Below are positions 49,607-58,303 of a stretch of DNA of 64,000 nt, piece by piece. Source of the DNA: an uncultured Eubacteriales bacterium (GTDB lineage: Bacteria > Bacillota > Clostridia > Oscillospirales > Acutalibacteraceae); assembly GCA_902491475.1 (NCBI GenBank), contig CABUHY010000012.1:6729-70728 (forward strand). Reading direction: 5' to 3'. Below the pieces are notes generated by a model. The model ran no database searches, was not told where the DNA came from, and saw nothing but the letters and a program-made list of their open reading frames with translations. How positions within the stretch are numbered: position 1 is the stretch's first letter; every line of letters begins with the position of its first letter. The translations under genes were made by a program, and so were the position numbers.

Positions 49607-51009
49607 GCCGTGTATTAGCGTTCGATTTCGGCGCGTCTACGGGCAGGGCGATACTCGGAGAATACGAAAACGGCAGGCTCACTTACCGTGAAGTACACCG
49701 CTTTGACAATGAATTGGTCAGGGAGAACGGAAAGCTCTGTTGGAATTTTCCTTATCTTCTCTCGGAGGTTAAAAAGGCTGTCGATACGGCGGGAGATGTT
49801 GACTCGCTTGCCTTTGACACATGGGGCGTCGATTACGGAATAATCGACAGGGACGGAAAGCTTGTTTCGCTGCCCGTCTGTTACCGTGATACAAGAACAA
49901 GCGGTGCGCCCGAAAGGCTTTTTGAAAAAATTTCCCCCGAGCGTTTGTATGCCCTTACGGGAAATCAGATAATGAACATAAACACGCTCTTTCAATTGAG
50001 CGTTGAGGAAAACGACGGGGATATGACCCTGTTTATGCCCGACCTGTTTGCATATTCGCTGTGCGGTGTGAAATCTGCCGAACAGACAATAGCCTCGACT
50101 TCGCAGATGCTTGATTTGGAAAAGGTGTGTTGGCAAAAAGAGGCCTTTGCGCTCACGGGGAAGAACGAAAAAATGCTTCCGCCGATTGTGAAAAGCGCAA
50201 GCGTTGCAGGGGAATACAAGGGCATAAAGGTTATAAAGGTTGCGGGGCACGATACGCAGTGCGCCGTATGCGCCATGCCCGAAAAGGACGGCGAAACACC
50301 CGCTTTTCTCTCCTGCGGAACATGGTCGCTCATAGGCTGTGAAAACGATTTGCCGATACTTTCCGAAAAGAGTATGAACGACGAGCTTTCAAACGAGCTC
50401 GGCGCAAACGGCAAGATAAATTATCTCAAAAACATAAGCGGTCTTTGGCTTATTCAGGAGATAAGACGCAATTTCAGAAAAGACGGCAAGGAGTATTCCT
50501 ACAACGATATGGAGCAGCTTGCAAGGCGTGAAAAGCCGTTCGATTTCTTTATAGACCCCGACGCTCCCGTGTTTGCGGCTCCCGAAAATATGCCCGAAAA
50601 AATCCGCAGCTTTTGCGAAAAAACAGGTCAGGGCACGCCCGAAACGGACGGTGCGCTTGTCAGGTGCATATATGAAAGCCTTGCGATGAAATATCGCTTT
50701 GCAATCAGGCAGATTGAGGAGAACACGGGAAAGAAATTCGATGTGCTCCATCTGCTCGGCGGCGGAACAAAGGACAGCTTCCTGTGCCAGATGACGGCGG
50801 ACAGCCTCAACATCCCCGTGACGGCAGGACCGACGGAGGCTACGGCACTCGGAAATATTATGCTGCAGCTTATAGCCCTCGGCGAGATTGAAAGCGTGAA
50901 AGAGGGCAGGCGTATCCTTGCTTCTTCGGAGAGCGTGAAAACATATCTCCCCGAAAATTCGGAGGAATTCGCCTCGGCATACGAAAAATTTGAAAACATT
51001 ATAAAATAA
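49603..51009 (+). CDS. FGGY-family sugar kinase, rhamnulokinase-like, probable L-fuculokinase
   Basis: This 468-residue kinase begins RVLAFDFGASTGRAILGEYE and has AFDTWGVDYGIID and LLGGGTKDSFLCQMTAD, all typical of the RhaB/rhamnulokinase branch of FGGY kinases. Because its neighbours are fucA, fucU and fucI, I infer that it phosphorylates L-fuculose. Many Clostridia use a RhaB-like kinase for this step in place of FucK. The ATG overlaps the fucU stop. Confidence 0.88.
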   Translation: MSRVLAFDFGASTGRAILGEYENGRLTYREVHRFDNELVRENGKLCWNFPYLLSEVKKAVDTAGDVDSLAFDTWGVDYGIIDRDGKLVSLPVCYRDTRTSGAPERLFEKISPERLYALTGNQIMNINTLFQLSVEENDGDMTLFMPDLFAYSLCGVKSAEQTIASTSQMLDLEKVCWQKEAFALTGKNEKMLPPIVKSASVAGEYKGIKVIKVAGHDTQCAVCAMPEKDGETPAFLSCGTWSLIGCENDLPILSEKSMNDELSNELGANGKINYLKNISGLWLIQEIRRNFRKDGKEYSYNDMEQLARREKPFDFFIDPDAPVFAAPENMPEKIRSFCEKTGQGTPETDGALVRCIYESLAMKYRFAIRQIEENTGKKFDVLHLLGGGTKDSFLCQMTADSLNIPVTAGPTEATALGNIMLQLIALGEIESVKEGRRILASSESVKTYLPENSEEFASAYEKFENIIK

Positions 51010-51027
51010 CATAAAGGAGAAAGTATT

Positions 51028-52812
51028 ATGAAATATCCTAAAATAGGTATTCGTCCCGTTATCGACGGCAGATGGGGCGGAGTCCGTGAAAGCCTTGAAA
51101 ACCAGACTATGGGTATGGCAACTTCGGCGGCAAAGCTTATCGAAGAAAATCTTTGCTATCCCGACGGCACACCCGTACAGTGCGTTGTCTGCAACACGAC
51201 AATCGGCGGCGGTGCAGAGGCGGCGGCTTGCGAGGAACAGTTCTCGGGCGAAAATGTAATCGCAACGCTTACGGTTACACCCTGCTGGTGCTACGGTATG
51301 GAAACCTACGATATGAACCCGAAAACCATTAAGGCTGTTTGGGGCTTTAACGGAACGGAAAGACCCGGCGCCGTTTACCTTGCGGCTGTTATGGCGGCTT
51401 ACGCACAGAACGGTATGCCCGCATTTTCGATTTACGGACACGATGTTCAGGATATGGACGACAGAACAATCCCTGAGGATGTTGCAGAGAAGATTTTGCG
51501 TTTTGCAAAATGTGCGGTATCGGTCGGCTGGATGAAAAACAAGTCCTATGTTAACCTCGGCGGTGTGGCAATGGGTATCGCAGGCTCTTATTGCAACGCT
51601 TCGTTCTTCAGAGAGTACCTCGGAATACGCCCCGAATGGGTGGATATGACGGAAATCGTCCGCAGAATTACGCTCGGAATTTACGACCATGACGAGTACG
51701 ACAAGGCTATCAAATGGGTTAAGGAAAACTGCAAAGAGGGCTTTGATGTAAACGCAGGTAAGGATTTGCCCGAGATTATAAGAAAATCAAAGGTTGTTGA
51801 CCCCGATAAGGATTGGGAATTCATTACAAAGATGACCTTGGTTGTTCACGATATTCTATTCGGCAACAAGAAGCTCGACGAGATGGGCTGGCACGAAGAG
51901 GCTCTCGGTAAAAATGCGGTTGCAGGCGGCTTCCAGGGACAGAGAAACTGGACGGACTGGCTCCCTAACGCAGACTTTACAGAGGCTCTTATGGCTTCGA
52001 CCTTTAACTGGAACGGTAAGAAAATGCCCACTCCGTTCGCAACCGAAAACGACACCCTCAACGGTGCGTCAATGATTTTGGGAACTCTTGTTTCCGACAC
52101 CGCTCCGTGCTTCCACGATGTCCGTACATACTGGAGCCCCGACGCTTGCGAAAGAGTTACGGGAAAGAGACCCGACGGCGTTGCAAAGGACGGCTTTATC
52201 CATCTTATCAACTCGGGCGCTACCGCTCTTGACGGCTGCGGCGCTTCAAAGAACGAGAACGGCGAGAGCTGTATGAAACCGTTCTGGAAGATGACCGACA
52301 AGGATATAGACGCTTGCCTTGAGGCGACCGATTGGTGCAGGGCAAACTATGAATATTTCAGAGGCGGCGGATTCTCTTCGCACTTCCGTTGTAAGGCTCA
52401 GATGCCCGTTACAATGCTTCGTATAAACATTGTTGACGGCATAGGACCTGTTCTCCAGCTTGCCGAGGGCTACACGGTTGACCTGCCCGACGAAATTCAC
52501 AACATAATCGACCAAAGAACCGACAAGACCTGGCCGACAACCTGGTTCGCACCGAAAATCACGGGAGAGGGCGCATTCAAGGATGTTTACAGTGTAATGG
52601 CTAACTGGGGCGCAAACCACGGCGTAACGGTTTACGGTCATGTGGGCGACAAGCTTATCACTCTCGCATCAATGCTCAGAATCCCCGTAAATATGCACAA
52701 TGTCGAAGAGGCAAGAATATTCCGTCCGCATTGCTGGGCGGCGTTCGGCACGGACGACAGACAGGCTGCCGATTACAGCGCCTGCAAGACCTACGGAGCA
52801 CTTTACAAATAA
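51028..52812 (+). CDS. fucI: L-fucose isomerase
   Basis: FucI converts L-fucose to L-fuculose with a Mn2+ cofactor. The 594-residue protein is of normal length and shows KIGIRPVIDGRWGGVRESLE at the start, TTIGGGAEAAACEEQF and the C-terminal NWGANHGVTVYGHVGDKL with conserved histidines. AAAGGAG precedes the start. It is the last gene of the operon, followed by a hairpin. No fucose permease, fucosidase or regulator is encoded in the window. Confidence 0.95.
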   Translation: MKYPKIGIRPVIDGRWGGVRESLENQTMGMATSAAKLIEENLCYPDGTPVQCVVCNTTIGGGAEAAACEEQFSGENVIATLTVTPCWCYGMETYDMNPKTIKAVWGFNGTERPGAVYLAAVMAAYAQNGMPAFSIYGHDVQDMDDRTIPEDVAEKILRFAKCAVSVGWMKNKSYVNLGGVAMGIAGSYCNASFFREYLGIRPEWVDMTEIVRRITLGIYDHDEYDKAIKWVKENCKEGFDVNAGKDLPEIIRKSKVVDPDKDWEFITKMTLVVHDILFGNKKLDEMGWHEEALGKNAVAGGFQGQRNWTDWLPNADFTEALMASTFNWNGKKMPTPFATENDTLNGASMILGTLVSDTAPCFHDVRTYWSPDACERVTGKRPDGVAKDGFIHLINSGATALDGCGASKNENGESCMKPFWKMTDKDIDACLEATDWCRANYEYFRGGGFSSHFRCKAQMPVTMLRINIVDGIGPVLQLAEGYTVDLPDEIHNIIDQRTDKTWPTTWFAPKITGEGAFKDVYSVMANWGANHGVTVYGHVGDKLITLASMLRIPVNMHNVEEARIFRPHCWAAFGTDDRQAADYSACKTYGALYK

Positions 52813-52823
52813 CAGGCTTATGA

Positions 52824-52855
52824 CGAAAACCGTATCCGCAAGGATACGGTTTTCG
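52824..52855 (+). terminator. Hairpin terminator after fucI
   Basis: GAAAACCGTATCC (52825-52837) pairs perfectly with GGATACGGTTTTC (52842-52854) around GCAA. The T residues lie inside the stem, so termination efficiency is uncertain. Confidence 0.65.
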
Positions 52856-52900
52856 GAAATTAAATGAAAGTCTTGCATAGTGTAAAACGGGAATAAAATG

Positions 52901-52975
52901 TTAATTTTGTTAAAAAAACAAAGTATAATCAAACTAATTCGCTACACATTTATGTAAAGACACTTTGAATAGTGT
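52901..52975 (+). promoter_or_regulatory. Promoter and inverted repeat before XRE gene
   Basis: TATAAT at 52924-52929 is perfect, with a weak TTAATT 17 bases upstream. ACACTttgaatAGTGT at 52960-52975 is an inverted repeat 30 bases before the start codon, a possible operator for the encoded repressor. Confidence 0.5.
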
Positions 52976-53004
52976 TAAAATAAATATCAAGGAGGTAGAT
53001 CAAT

Positions 53005-53328
53005 ATGACACACGATCTTAGAGCTATTGGAAGAAGAATTGCAACAGTACGCAGAGAGATGAATTTGTCTCAGAAGGACCTTGCAGCAAAAATCAATATT
53101 TCAAACAACCATTTGTCAAATATTGAGACAGGTAAATCTGCACCCGGTTTTGCGACATTCCTTGACATTTGTACTATTCTTAACGCTGATGTTACATACA
53201 TCATAGGCGGAGACATTTATCCTTCTCCCGATGACGCAACAATCAACAGATTTAAGAGAAAGAGCCCGCAGGACAAGCAGACAATCGGCAGAATTATCGA
53301 CATATTCCCCGATATGCCCGTACTTTAA
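53005..53328 (+). CDS. XRE-family DNA-binding protein
   Basis: The 107-residue protein consists of a Cro/C1 helix-turn-helix (about 7-62; LSQKDLAAKINISNNHLSNIETGKSAP) and a short C-terminal tail (PDDATINRFKRKSPQDKQTIGRIIDIF) that may mediate dimerisation. AAGGAGG lies 9 bases upstream. It has its own promoter and terminator, so it is monocistronic. Targets are unknown; self-repression is suggested by the inverted repeat in its leader. Confidence 0.87.
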   Translation: MTHDLRAIGRRIATVRREMNLSQKDLAAKINISNNHLSNIETGKSAPGFATFLDICTILNADVTYIIGGDIYPSPDDATINRFKRKSPQDKQTIGRIIDIFPDMPVL

Positions 53329-53369
53329 TCCTAACGGACACACTATCTGTTTTTTGAAACAATAAAACC

Positions 53370-53409
53370 AAAGCGCATAATTTACTTGGCGGGTAAGTTA
53401 TGCGCTTTT
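53370..53409 (+). terminator. Intrinsic terminator after XRE gene
   Basis: AAAGCGCATAA pairs with TTATGCGCTTT, with an additional inner TTAC/GTAA stem, followed by T and C residues. Confidence 0.75.
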
Positions 53410-53496
53410 CGTTTGTCCTTTTGCATTTTGACTCTACCGAGCATAGGTTGAATATATGCCGCAGACGGAATAGAATATCCTCAAGGAGGAAATGCT

Positions 53497-54081
53497 ATGA
53501 ATAAATATGTTACGGGTGCATTTATAAAAGAGCTTCGTGAAAAAAGAGGGCTTACCCAAAACGAATTGGCACAGAGGCTGTGTGTTTCCGACAAGGCGGT
53601 GTCAAAGTGGGAAACGGGAAAGGGCTATCCCGACATAAGTCTTTTACAGCCGCTTGCCGAGACCTTTTGCATATCGGTCGCACAGCTGTTGTCGGGTAAC
53701 GATGTCAAAAACACAAATGTATCTTCAAATGCGCTGAAAACCAAGTTCTATGTTTGCCCTGTGTGCGGCAATGTGATAACCGCAATGGGAGAGGCCTCGA
53801 TTTACTGCCACGGAATAGAACTCGTTGCCCTTGAAGCGGAGCCTGCCGGCGAACGGCATAAAATCTCTGCGGAAAAGGTTGAGGACGAATACTTCGTAAA
53901 TATCGACTGCGAAATGACAAAGAGCCACTATATATCTTTTATCGCGGCGGTGTCATCGGACAGGGTACAGATTGTCAAGACCTATCCCGAGGGAAGCGCT
54001 TCGGCAAGATTCAAATCGTCGGATGTTCGGAAAATTTATTTTTACTGTAACAGAGACGGTTTGTTCTTTGAAAAAATATGA
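53497..54081 (+). CDS. XRE regulator fused to a degenerate desulfoferrodoxin-like domain
   Basis: Residues 8-63 of this 194-residue protein are a Cro/C1 helix-turn-helix (LTQNELAQRLCVSDKAVSKWETGKG). Residues 85-194 resemble desulfoferrodoxin/superoxide reductase. The small rubredoxin-like site reads C87-x2-C90 then C104-H105 where desulforedoxin has CC. The second domain keeps the ERHK and SHYISF histidine segments and the YCN cysteine. It has CEM where superoxide reductase has HPM, and CNRDG where it has CNLHG. Two of four iron histidines are thus replaced, so enzymatic activity is doubtful; a redox- or metal-sensing regulator is my inference. AAGGAGG precedes the start. Confidence 0.78.
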   Translation: MNKYVTGAFIKELREKRGLTQNELAQRLCVSDKAVSKWETGKGYPDISLLQPLAETFCISVAQLLSGNDVKNTNVSSNALKTKFYVCPVCGNVITAMGEASIYCHGIELVALEAEPAGERHKISAEKVEDEYFVNIDCEMTKSHYISFIAAVSSDRVQIVKTYPEGSASARFKSSDVRKIYFYCNRDGLFFEKI

Positions 54082-54086
54082 TGATT

Positions 54087-54114
54087 AACGGCGAATTCGG
54101 TTTCGCCGTTTTTT
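54087..54114 (+). terminator. Intrinsic terminator
   Basis: AACGGCGAA pairs with TTCGCCGTT (54102-54110) around TTCGGT, then TTTT. Confidence 0.85.
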
Positions 54115-54117
54115 ATG

Positions 54118-54146
54118 TTGAAATAAATTCGGTTTTTTGTTATAAT
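54118..54146 (+). promoter_or_regulatory. Promoter of NSS transporter gene
   Basis: TTGAAA (54118-54123) and TATAAT (54141-54146) are spaced by 17 bases. Confidence 0.8.
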
Positions 54147-54187
54147 CGAAATACTATTTGAAAAATATGTTGTTAGGGGATTAGGAA

Positions 54188-55615
54188 ATGGAAAAGAAAC
54201 AGACGCGAGGCGGATTTTCAAGCTCGCTCGGCTTTATACTTGCGGCGGCGGGCTCGGCAATAGGCCTCGGAAATTTATGGCGCTTCCCGTATCTTGCGGC
54301 GAAGGACGGCGGCGGATTGTTTATCGTAACTTATATAATCTTTTCGCTGACCTTCGGTTTTGCACTTATGACAACGGAAATAGCAATCGGCAGAAAAACG
54401 GGATTGAGCCCGTTTCAGGCATACGGCAAGGTTGATAAACGCTTCGGATTTTTGGGTGTTCTTGCAACGGCGGTGCCGATACTGATTTTCCCGTATTACT
54501 GCGTTATCGGCGGTTGGGTTACAAAGTATGCGTTTACCTACATTTCGGGCGAGGCGTCGCATATCAGCGCGGTGGGACCGAATCAATTTTTCAGCGATTT
54601 CATAACTGCCAAGTCGTCGCCCGTTATATGGTTCCTTGTGTTTATGGCACTTACGGCTGTTGTCGTAATTCTCGGCGTGGACAAGGGAATCGAAAAGGCG
54701 TCAAAGATAATGATGCCGATACTTGCGGTGCTTATCATCGGTATTTCGATTTATTCGCTTACGCTTAAACACACCGATGAAAACGGAGTTACACGCACCG
54801 CTTTGGAGGGCGTAAAGATTTATCTCATACCCGACCTTAAAGGAATCACGCCCGCAAAGTTCATAACCGTGGCGCTTGACGCAATGGGTCAGATGTTCTA
54901 TTCGATGAGCCTTGCCATGGGAATTATGATAACCTACGGCTCATATTGCAGAAAGGACAGCAACCTTGTATCGTCCGTAAATCAGATTGAAATTTTCGAC
55001 ACGGGCGTTGCGCTCCTTGCGGGTCTTATTATGATACCGACCGTTTATGCCTTCCAGGGCAGAGAGGGACTTACTCAGGCGGGCCCCGGACTTATGTTCA
55101 AGGCTATTCCCTCGATATTCGAACAGATGGGTAAGCTCGGTCCGATAATCGGAGCGCTTTTCTTCCTGCTTGTGCTTTTTGCGGCGCTTACATCGTCAAT
55201 TTCGCTTATGGAAACGGTGGCTTCGGTGTTTATCGACCGCTTTAAGATGTCAAGACCCAAGGCTACGGGCGTGGCGTTCTTTATATCGGTAATTATCGGC
55301 CTGGCGGTTTGCTTCGGTTATAATATATGGTACTTTGAAGCAACGCTTCCCAACGGAGCAACGGGACAGCAGATGCTTGATATTCTCGACTACTTCTCGA
55401 ACAGTATTTTAATGCCGATAGTTTCTATCCTTACCTGTGTTCTCATAGGCTGGGTGGTAAAACCTCAGTATGTTATCGACGAGGTGAAGCAGGGCCTCGG
55501 AAACAAGAAATTCGGCAGGGAAAAGCTGTATGTGGTTATGATGAAATTCGTAGCCCCCGTGCTTCTCTTCCTTATCTTCCTGCAGGCGTTTAATGTATTT
55601 TCGTTTTTGAACTGA
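54188..55615 (+). CDS. Sodium-dependent transporter, NSS (SNF) family
   Basis: This 475-residue LeuT-fold transporter has about eleven to twelve membrane segments. The first unwound helix carries GSAIGLGNLWRFPYLA, which provides sodium and substrate contacts in LeuT/MhsT. Substrates in bacteria are amino acids, often aromatic or branched, coupled to Na+. The exact substrate is not predictable. It has its own promoter and terminator. Confidence 0.93.
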   Translation: MEKKQTRGGFSSSLGFILAAAGSAIGLGNLWRFPYLAAKDGGGLFIVTYIIFSLTFGFALMTTEIAIGRKTGLSPFQAYGKVDKRFGFLGVLATAVPILIFPYYCVIGGWVTKYAFTYISGEASHISAVGPNQFFSDFITAKSSPVIWFLVFMALTAVVVILGVDKGIEKASKIMMPILAVLIIGISIYSLTLKHTDENGVTRTALEGVKIYLIPDLKGITPAKFITVALDAMGQMFYSMSLAMGIMITYGSYCRKDSNLVSSVNQIEIFDTGVALLAGLIMIPTVYAFQGREGLTQAGPGLMFKAIPSIFEQMGKLGPIIGALFFLLVLFAALTSSISLMETVASVFIDRFKMSRPKATGVAFFISVIIGLAVCFGYNIWYFEATLPNGATGQQMLDILDYFSNSILMPIVSILTCVLIGWVVKPQYVIDEVKQGLGNKKFGREKLYVVMMKFVAPVLLFLIFLQAFNVFSFLN

Positions 55616-55616
55616 C

Positions 55617-55658
55617 AAAAATCCCTTATCATTGCAGTGCTTTGATAAGGGGTTTTCT
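55617..55658 (+). terminator. Intrinsic terminator after NSS transporter
   Basis: AAAATCCCTTATCA pairs with TGATAAGGGGTTTT around an 11-base loop. It may also serve the convergent gene, whose stop is adjacent. Confidence 0.8.
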
Positions 55659-56494
55659 TATTTAATACTGTTGTCGTCAAAACAATAATCCACACCGTCG
55701 TTATCCGCCGTGCATAAAACGGTTGAGTGTATGATATTTTTCAGCTTGAACATAATGTGCGGATAAACTCTTTTCGAGCTGTTGCATATTACGCTGTATT
55801 CGGGCGACAGCTTTTTGAGGAAGTACAGCGAGGACGAGAACGGGTATCCGTGGTGTCCGACTTTGAGCAGGTCGATTTTTCCGACCTTGTTCGCAAGCGG
55901 AATTTCGCCGAGCGTCTTATTGGTAAAGTCTCCCGTGAGCAGCGCTCTGTGGCTGCCGTTTTCGACAAGGCAGACAACGCTGTTTACATTGTCGCCGTAT
56001 TTTATAAGCCGCTTTTTTGCACTTGCGTTATAAAATGTGATTTTGAGGTTTCCGAGCATTTGCGTTTTACCCTCAAACTCCTCGATTATCGGTACATTTC
56101 GGCTTTCAAGGGCGTTCTTCATCTGCTCGTAGACCTCTCGGTTATCCCAACGCAGTCTCTCATAAATAAAGACATCTTTGTTTAAATACGGCTTCAGATA
56201 CGCAAGCTTCACATTGATTTTCGGGTTGCTTATCACGGTGTCAAATCCGCCCAAATGGTCGGAGTGAGCGTGTGTGCCGAGAACAAAGTCAAGAGTTACA
56301 TTGCCGTCACTGTCGGCGCAGTGATTAAAAAGCCAATCGCATATATAATCCTCATAGCCCTTATATTTGAGATGCGGCTTGTCGGCAGGGTAGTCGTTGT
56401 CCTCTGCGGCGTCAATCATTGCGTAATGTCCGTCGCTTTCGAGCACGATACAGTCGGAATTGTTTGTGTTCAGAAAATGAATAAAGTCGCCCAT
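55658..56494 (-). CDS. MBL-fold (ComEC/Rec2-like) metallohydrolase
   Basis: The 278-residue protein is a metallo-beta-lactamase-fold hydrolase with the metal motif THAHSDHLGG, the bridging Asp in LLTGDF and a final VGHHGY. This pattern resembles the C-terminal hydrolase domain of ComEC, but there is no membrane portion or signal peptide. It follows the Cof-type phosphatase gene by 3 bases on the same strand, and its ribosome-binding site (AAAGGAG) lies inside that gene's end. Substrate unknown. Confidence 0.87.
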   Translation of the reverse strand: MGDFIHFLNTNNSDCIVLESDGHYAMIDAAEDNDYPADKPHLKYKGYEDYICDWLFNHCADSDGNVTLDFVLGTHAHSDHLGGFDTVISNPKINVKLAYLKPYLNKDVFIYERLRWDNREVYEQMKNALESRNVPIIEEFEGKTQMLGNLKITFYNASAKKRLIKYGDNVNSVVCLVENGSHRALLTGDFTNKTLGEIPLANKVGKIDLLKVGHHGYPFSSSLYFLKKLSPEYSVICNSSKRVYPHIMFKLKNIIHSTVLCTADNDGVDYCFDDNSIK

Positions 56495-56497
56495 TGT

Positions 56498-57337
56498 CTA
56501 TAACAGCTCCTTTTCAAGATAAGTCATTATATTTTCGTCGTTTGAACAGATGATTTTGTCGGCGAGCGCTTTCAGCTCGGGACAGGCGTTTGAAACGGCG
56601 TATTTTTTTGCGTCTGTTTGAAATGCGGTAATATCATTTTTGCTGTCTCCCGCAACGGTAACGCGGCTTACGGGGATTTCGATAATTTCGCAAAGCCTTT
56701 CAAGAGCCTTACCCTTGCTTGTTCCCGAACATATTATTTCAAGGTTGCTCGTCATTGATGAGGTTATTTCAACTTCTCCGTCTTTTTTGAGCAATTCGAT
56801 ACATTCAAGCCTTTCCGACTCGTTTTTGAAAAAGACATCAAACATTTCAATTTCCCGAGTCGGCTCCGTTACGATTTCCGTAAGGCTCGGCACGGGTCGG
56901 CGGCTTATGTGCATTTCGGGGATGAAGCCCTCGTCAATTCGGTACATCCTGAACATCTCGTCGCTGAACTTGTCTTTGCTCGCATAAGGAACGCCGTCGG
57001 CATAAATCTCAATAAATGTTTCGTATTTTGACAAAAGCTCAAACAAACATACGGCTTTTTTGTGCGGAATGCAGTTGCCGAATACGGCTTCGCCCTTGCC
57101 GGTTGCCGCCGCCGCTCCGTTTGAGTAAATCATATATGCTATGTCGCCGCATTTCCTGAGAACTTCGGGAATTTCGTAAAATGTTCTGCCCGTGAGCAGG
57201 ATTGTTTTTATTCCCGCCGAACCGAGACGGCGTATTGCGGCAAGATTTTCCGCAGACACTTCGTTTTTGCTTGAGAGCAATGTTCCGTCAAGGTCTGTCG
57301 CTATTGCAAGAGAATTGTTTTTGTTAATTTTAATCAC
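56498..57337 (-). CDS. Cof-type HAD-IIB phosphatase
   Basis: The 279-residue protein has motif I IATDLDGTLLSS, motif II LTGRTF and the motif IV region VTVAGDSKNDITAFQ. A cap of the Cof/IIB kind lies between. Relatives dephosphorylate sugar phosphates, flavin precursors or other small phosphates. The start is GTG 57337 with AAAAGG upstream. It forms an operon with the downstream MBL-fold protein. Confidence 0.9.
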   Translation of the reverse strand: MIKINKNNSLAIATDLDGTLLSSKNEVSAENLAAIRRLGSAGIKTILLTGRTFYEIPEVLRKCGDIAYMIYSNGAAAATGKGEAVFGNCIPHKKAVCLFELLSKYETFIEIYADGVPYASKDKFSDEMFRMYRIDEGFIPEMHISRRPVPSLTEIVTEPTREIEMFDVFFKNESERLECIELLKKDGEVEITSSMTSNLEIICSGTSKGKALERLCEIIEIPVSRVTVAGDSKNDITAFQTDAKKYAVSNACPELKALADKIICSNDENIMTYLEKELL

Positions 57338-57407
57338 ATACCTTTTTAAGATTTGTCATCTTATATGATAAGCTCGGCAAGCCGCCGTGTCAACAAAAGC
57401 AAAGCAG

Positions 57408-57920
57408 TCAGGCTTGCTGAGGCTTTTTTCTGCGGTGTATTACAAAGCGGTTTAGGGGATATGTCCATAAGGTGGGCACGGTCATCACAACAAGCTTTGT
57501 AAGCGCCTGCACAAGGGCGTTGTCCCAGCCGTTGTTTTTGATAACCGTTCCGAGAAAAGCTCCGAACCATGTGTTGAACGCTATAGTGCAGGCAACCATA
57601 ATTGCATAAACCACTGTTGAGAATACGGGGTTTGCGTCAGCCTTAAAGGTAAGCTTACGGTTCATTATGTATGCTGCGGCATAGCCGATTATCGCCGATA
57701 CGGCATAGGAATAGAGGTAGCCCTTGTATTCGATGCCGAGAAAATTGAGCACCGCATTGTCAGTTACGGGCGTGACATTCAACGATTTGAAAACAACATA
57801 CTGTAAAAACATAAATACGCCGAGTTCCAAAACCGAGGTGCTCGCTCCCGTGAAAGTGAATTTTACAAATTTCCATAGTTCGGCGTGCTTTTCGGTAAAA
57901 GCAGTTATCTTTTCTTTCAT
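57408..57920 (-). CDS. GtrA-like family membrane protein
   Basis: The 170-residue protein has four membrane segments and the family features WKFVKFTFTGASTSVLELGVF and AAYIMNRKLTFKA. GtrA proteins are thought to move undecaprenyl-linked sugars across the membrane for cell-surface glycosylation. The start overlaps the stop of the upstream 63-residue membrane protein by 4 bases. No glycosyltransferase is adjacent. Confidence 0.88.
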   Translation of the reverse strand: MKEKITAFTEKHAELWKFVKFTFTGASTSVLELGVFMFLQYVVFKSLNVTPVTDNAVLNFLGIEYKGYLYSYAVSAIIGYAAAYIMNRKLTFKADANPVFSTVVYAIMVACTIAFNTWFGAFLGTVIKNNGWDNALVQALTKLVVMTVPTLWTYPLNRFVIHRRKKPQQA

Positions 57921-58108
57921 CTCTTTGCCTCCGATTTTTTATAAATGACCGCCGAAACGCATACGAGCGCCGCTGTGACCGCAAGCCAAATAAGTGTAAG
58001 TCCCGCAAAGGACGGGAAGCCTATTTTGCCGACACTTCGGGAATATAAATATTCGCCCGTAAGAAATGCCGCAACCGAGAATATAAAAGCGACTGCGATT
58101 TTTTTCAT
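57917..58108 (-). CDS. Small two-segment membrane protein coupled to gtrA-like gene
   Basis: The 63-residue product has two hydrophobic segments (IAVAFIFSVAAFLTGEYLY and LTLIWLAVTAALVCVSAVIY) with a charged end (KKSEAKR). GGAG lies about 9 bases upstream, and the overlapping stop/start with the GtrA-like gene argues that it is real. No family is recognised. Confidence 0.7.
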   Translation of the reverse strand: MKKIAVAFIFSVAAFLTGEYLYSRSVGKIGFPSFAGLTLIWLAVTAALVCVSAVIYKKSEAKR

Positions 58109-58223
58109 ATTTACCGTCTCCGTTTTGTTTGTTTTGTTTACAAAAACAGAATATCCCTTTCGGCGGATTTTCGAAACCTTGTTTGTGTAAAATGAAAGTA
58201 AAGATAAAGTAAAATAATAAGGC

Positions 58224-58252
58224 TTGATTTTTTAGAAAAGATGTTATATTAT
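58224..58252 (+). promoter_or_regulatory. Promoter of alpha/beta-hydrolase gene
   Basis: TTGATT (58224-58229) and TATTAT (58247-58252) are spaced by 17 bases. Confidence 0.65.
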
Positions 58253-58303
58253 ATTTTTAATTCATAGCAAATCAGTCTGATATAAATTACGGGAGGCGTA
58301 TTT

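Noticed and set aside
50389..51690. 433-codon minus-strand open frame spanning the fucose kinase and fucI
   Set aside because: It crosses two recognised genes in antisense and has no family features or ribosome-binding site; composition artefact.
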